NCBI GenBank assembly: GCA_903881535.1
Contig: CAIRTT010000524.1
Coordinates: 1 to 5,601, forward strand
DNA: 5,601 nt
Direction: 5' to 3'
Origin: an uncultured Armatimonadota bacterium
GTDB lineage: Bacteria > Armatimonadota > Armatimonadia > Armatimonadales > Armatimonadaceae
Below are positions 5,379 to 5,601 of this stretch, one piece after another. The notes below the pieces were generated by a model, which worked only from the letters and a program-made list of their open reading frames with translations, searched no databases and was not told the DNA's origin. How positions within the stretch are numbered: the stretch's first letter is position 1; each line of letters opens with the position of its first letter. The position numbers and the translations under genes were made by a program.

Positions 5379-5601
5379 TTAGCGAACTGGGAAGCCGTTC
5401 TGGTCAAGAACTGCCTTGTTGCCAGCAGTGTAAACATTCTTGCCCCAAAGGAAGGCGTTCGGGTTCAACGTTTGCTCAAGCTTCATCCACTTGGAATGGC
5501 CATCTGCAAATGTGTAGCAGGAACCACCGGTGTGACGGTCAGCTTGGGTGTAAGCGATTTGAAGTGCACCGCCAGCATAGCCAGATGACTTACATGCAGC
5601 A
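5379..5601 (-). CDS. Prepilin-like H-X9-DG protein, C-terminal part (cut by window edge)
   Basis: Reading in from the window edge, 73 complete codons precede the TAA at 5379-5381. The fragment contains R-H-T-G-G-S-C-Y-T-F-A-D-G-H, an exact H-X9-D-G motif (His, nine residues, Asp-Gly). This hallmark belongs to the C-terminus of the DUF1559-like 'prepilin-type processing-associated H-X9-DG' proteins, which begin with a type IV pilin-like N-terminal helix and are processed like pseudopilins. The missing upstream part should carry that helix and its prepilin peptidase site. The closing N-P-N-A-F-L-W-G and L-D-Q-N-G-F-P-V-R are consistent with such proteins as I recall them from Armatimonadota. 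Two cysteines (in A-C-K and S-C-Y) may form a disulfide. Such proteins are often present as large paralogous families. It ends in a strong double-hairpin terminator region. Confidence 0.85.
   Translation of the reverse strand, partial: AACKSSGYAGGALQIAYTQADRHTGGSCYTFADGHSKWMKLEQTLNPNAFLWGKNVYTAGNKAVLDQNGFPVR

Overview
The window is a compact bacterial chromosomal segment in which every gene I can support reads on the minus strand. In order of transcription (high to low coordinates) these are: the 3' end of a prepilin-like H-X9-DG protein (5379-5601, cut by the window edge); a strong terminator pair; a small exported, possibly lipidated protein of unknown function (4536-5285); a 198-bp-period tandem array made of copies of that gene's 3' end (4140-4628); a complete D-galactonate dehydratase, dgoD (2841-3992); and a long periplasmic TPR protein (106-2646) closed by a textbook terminator (49-80).

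The organism is most likely from the Armatimonadota (Fimbriimonadia-like) or another group rich in H-X9-DG prepilin-like proteins, such as Planctomycetes, Verrucomicrobia or Lentisphaerae. This is inferred from the H-X9-DG C-terminus with its 'FLWG...LDQNG-PVR' ending and from the Tat-like signal on the unknown protein. No rRNA or other phylogenetic marker is present, so the assignment is tentative.

The genes do not form an obvious pathway. dgoD stands without the kinase, aldolase or transporter genes usually found with it, and it has its own good sigma70-like promoter. That promoter would start transcription downstream of the first in-frame ATG, which argues for a GTG start at 3992 and a 383-residue protein.

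The most unusual structure lies between dgoD and the unknown exported protein. The last 29 codons of that gene occur three times at exactly 198-bp spacing. The copies encode almost the same peptide but differ at many codons, nearly always silently. The two downstream copies have no usable start codon and share an upstream extension absent from the intact gene. They look like remnants of paralogous genes that evolved under protein-level selection before being cut down. Also worth attention are a hairpin touching the ribosome binding site of the TPR gene, and a terminator that ends only about 15 nt before the start of the unknown gene.
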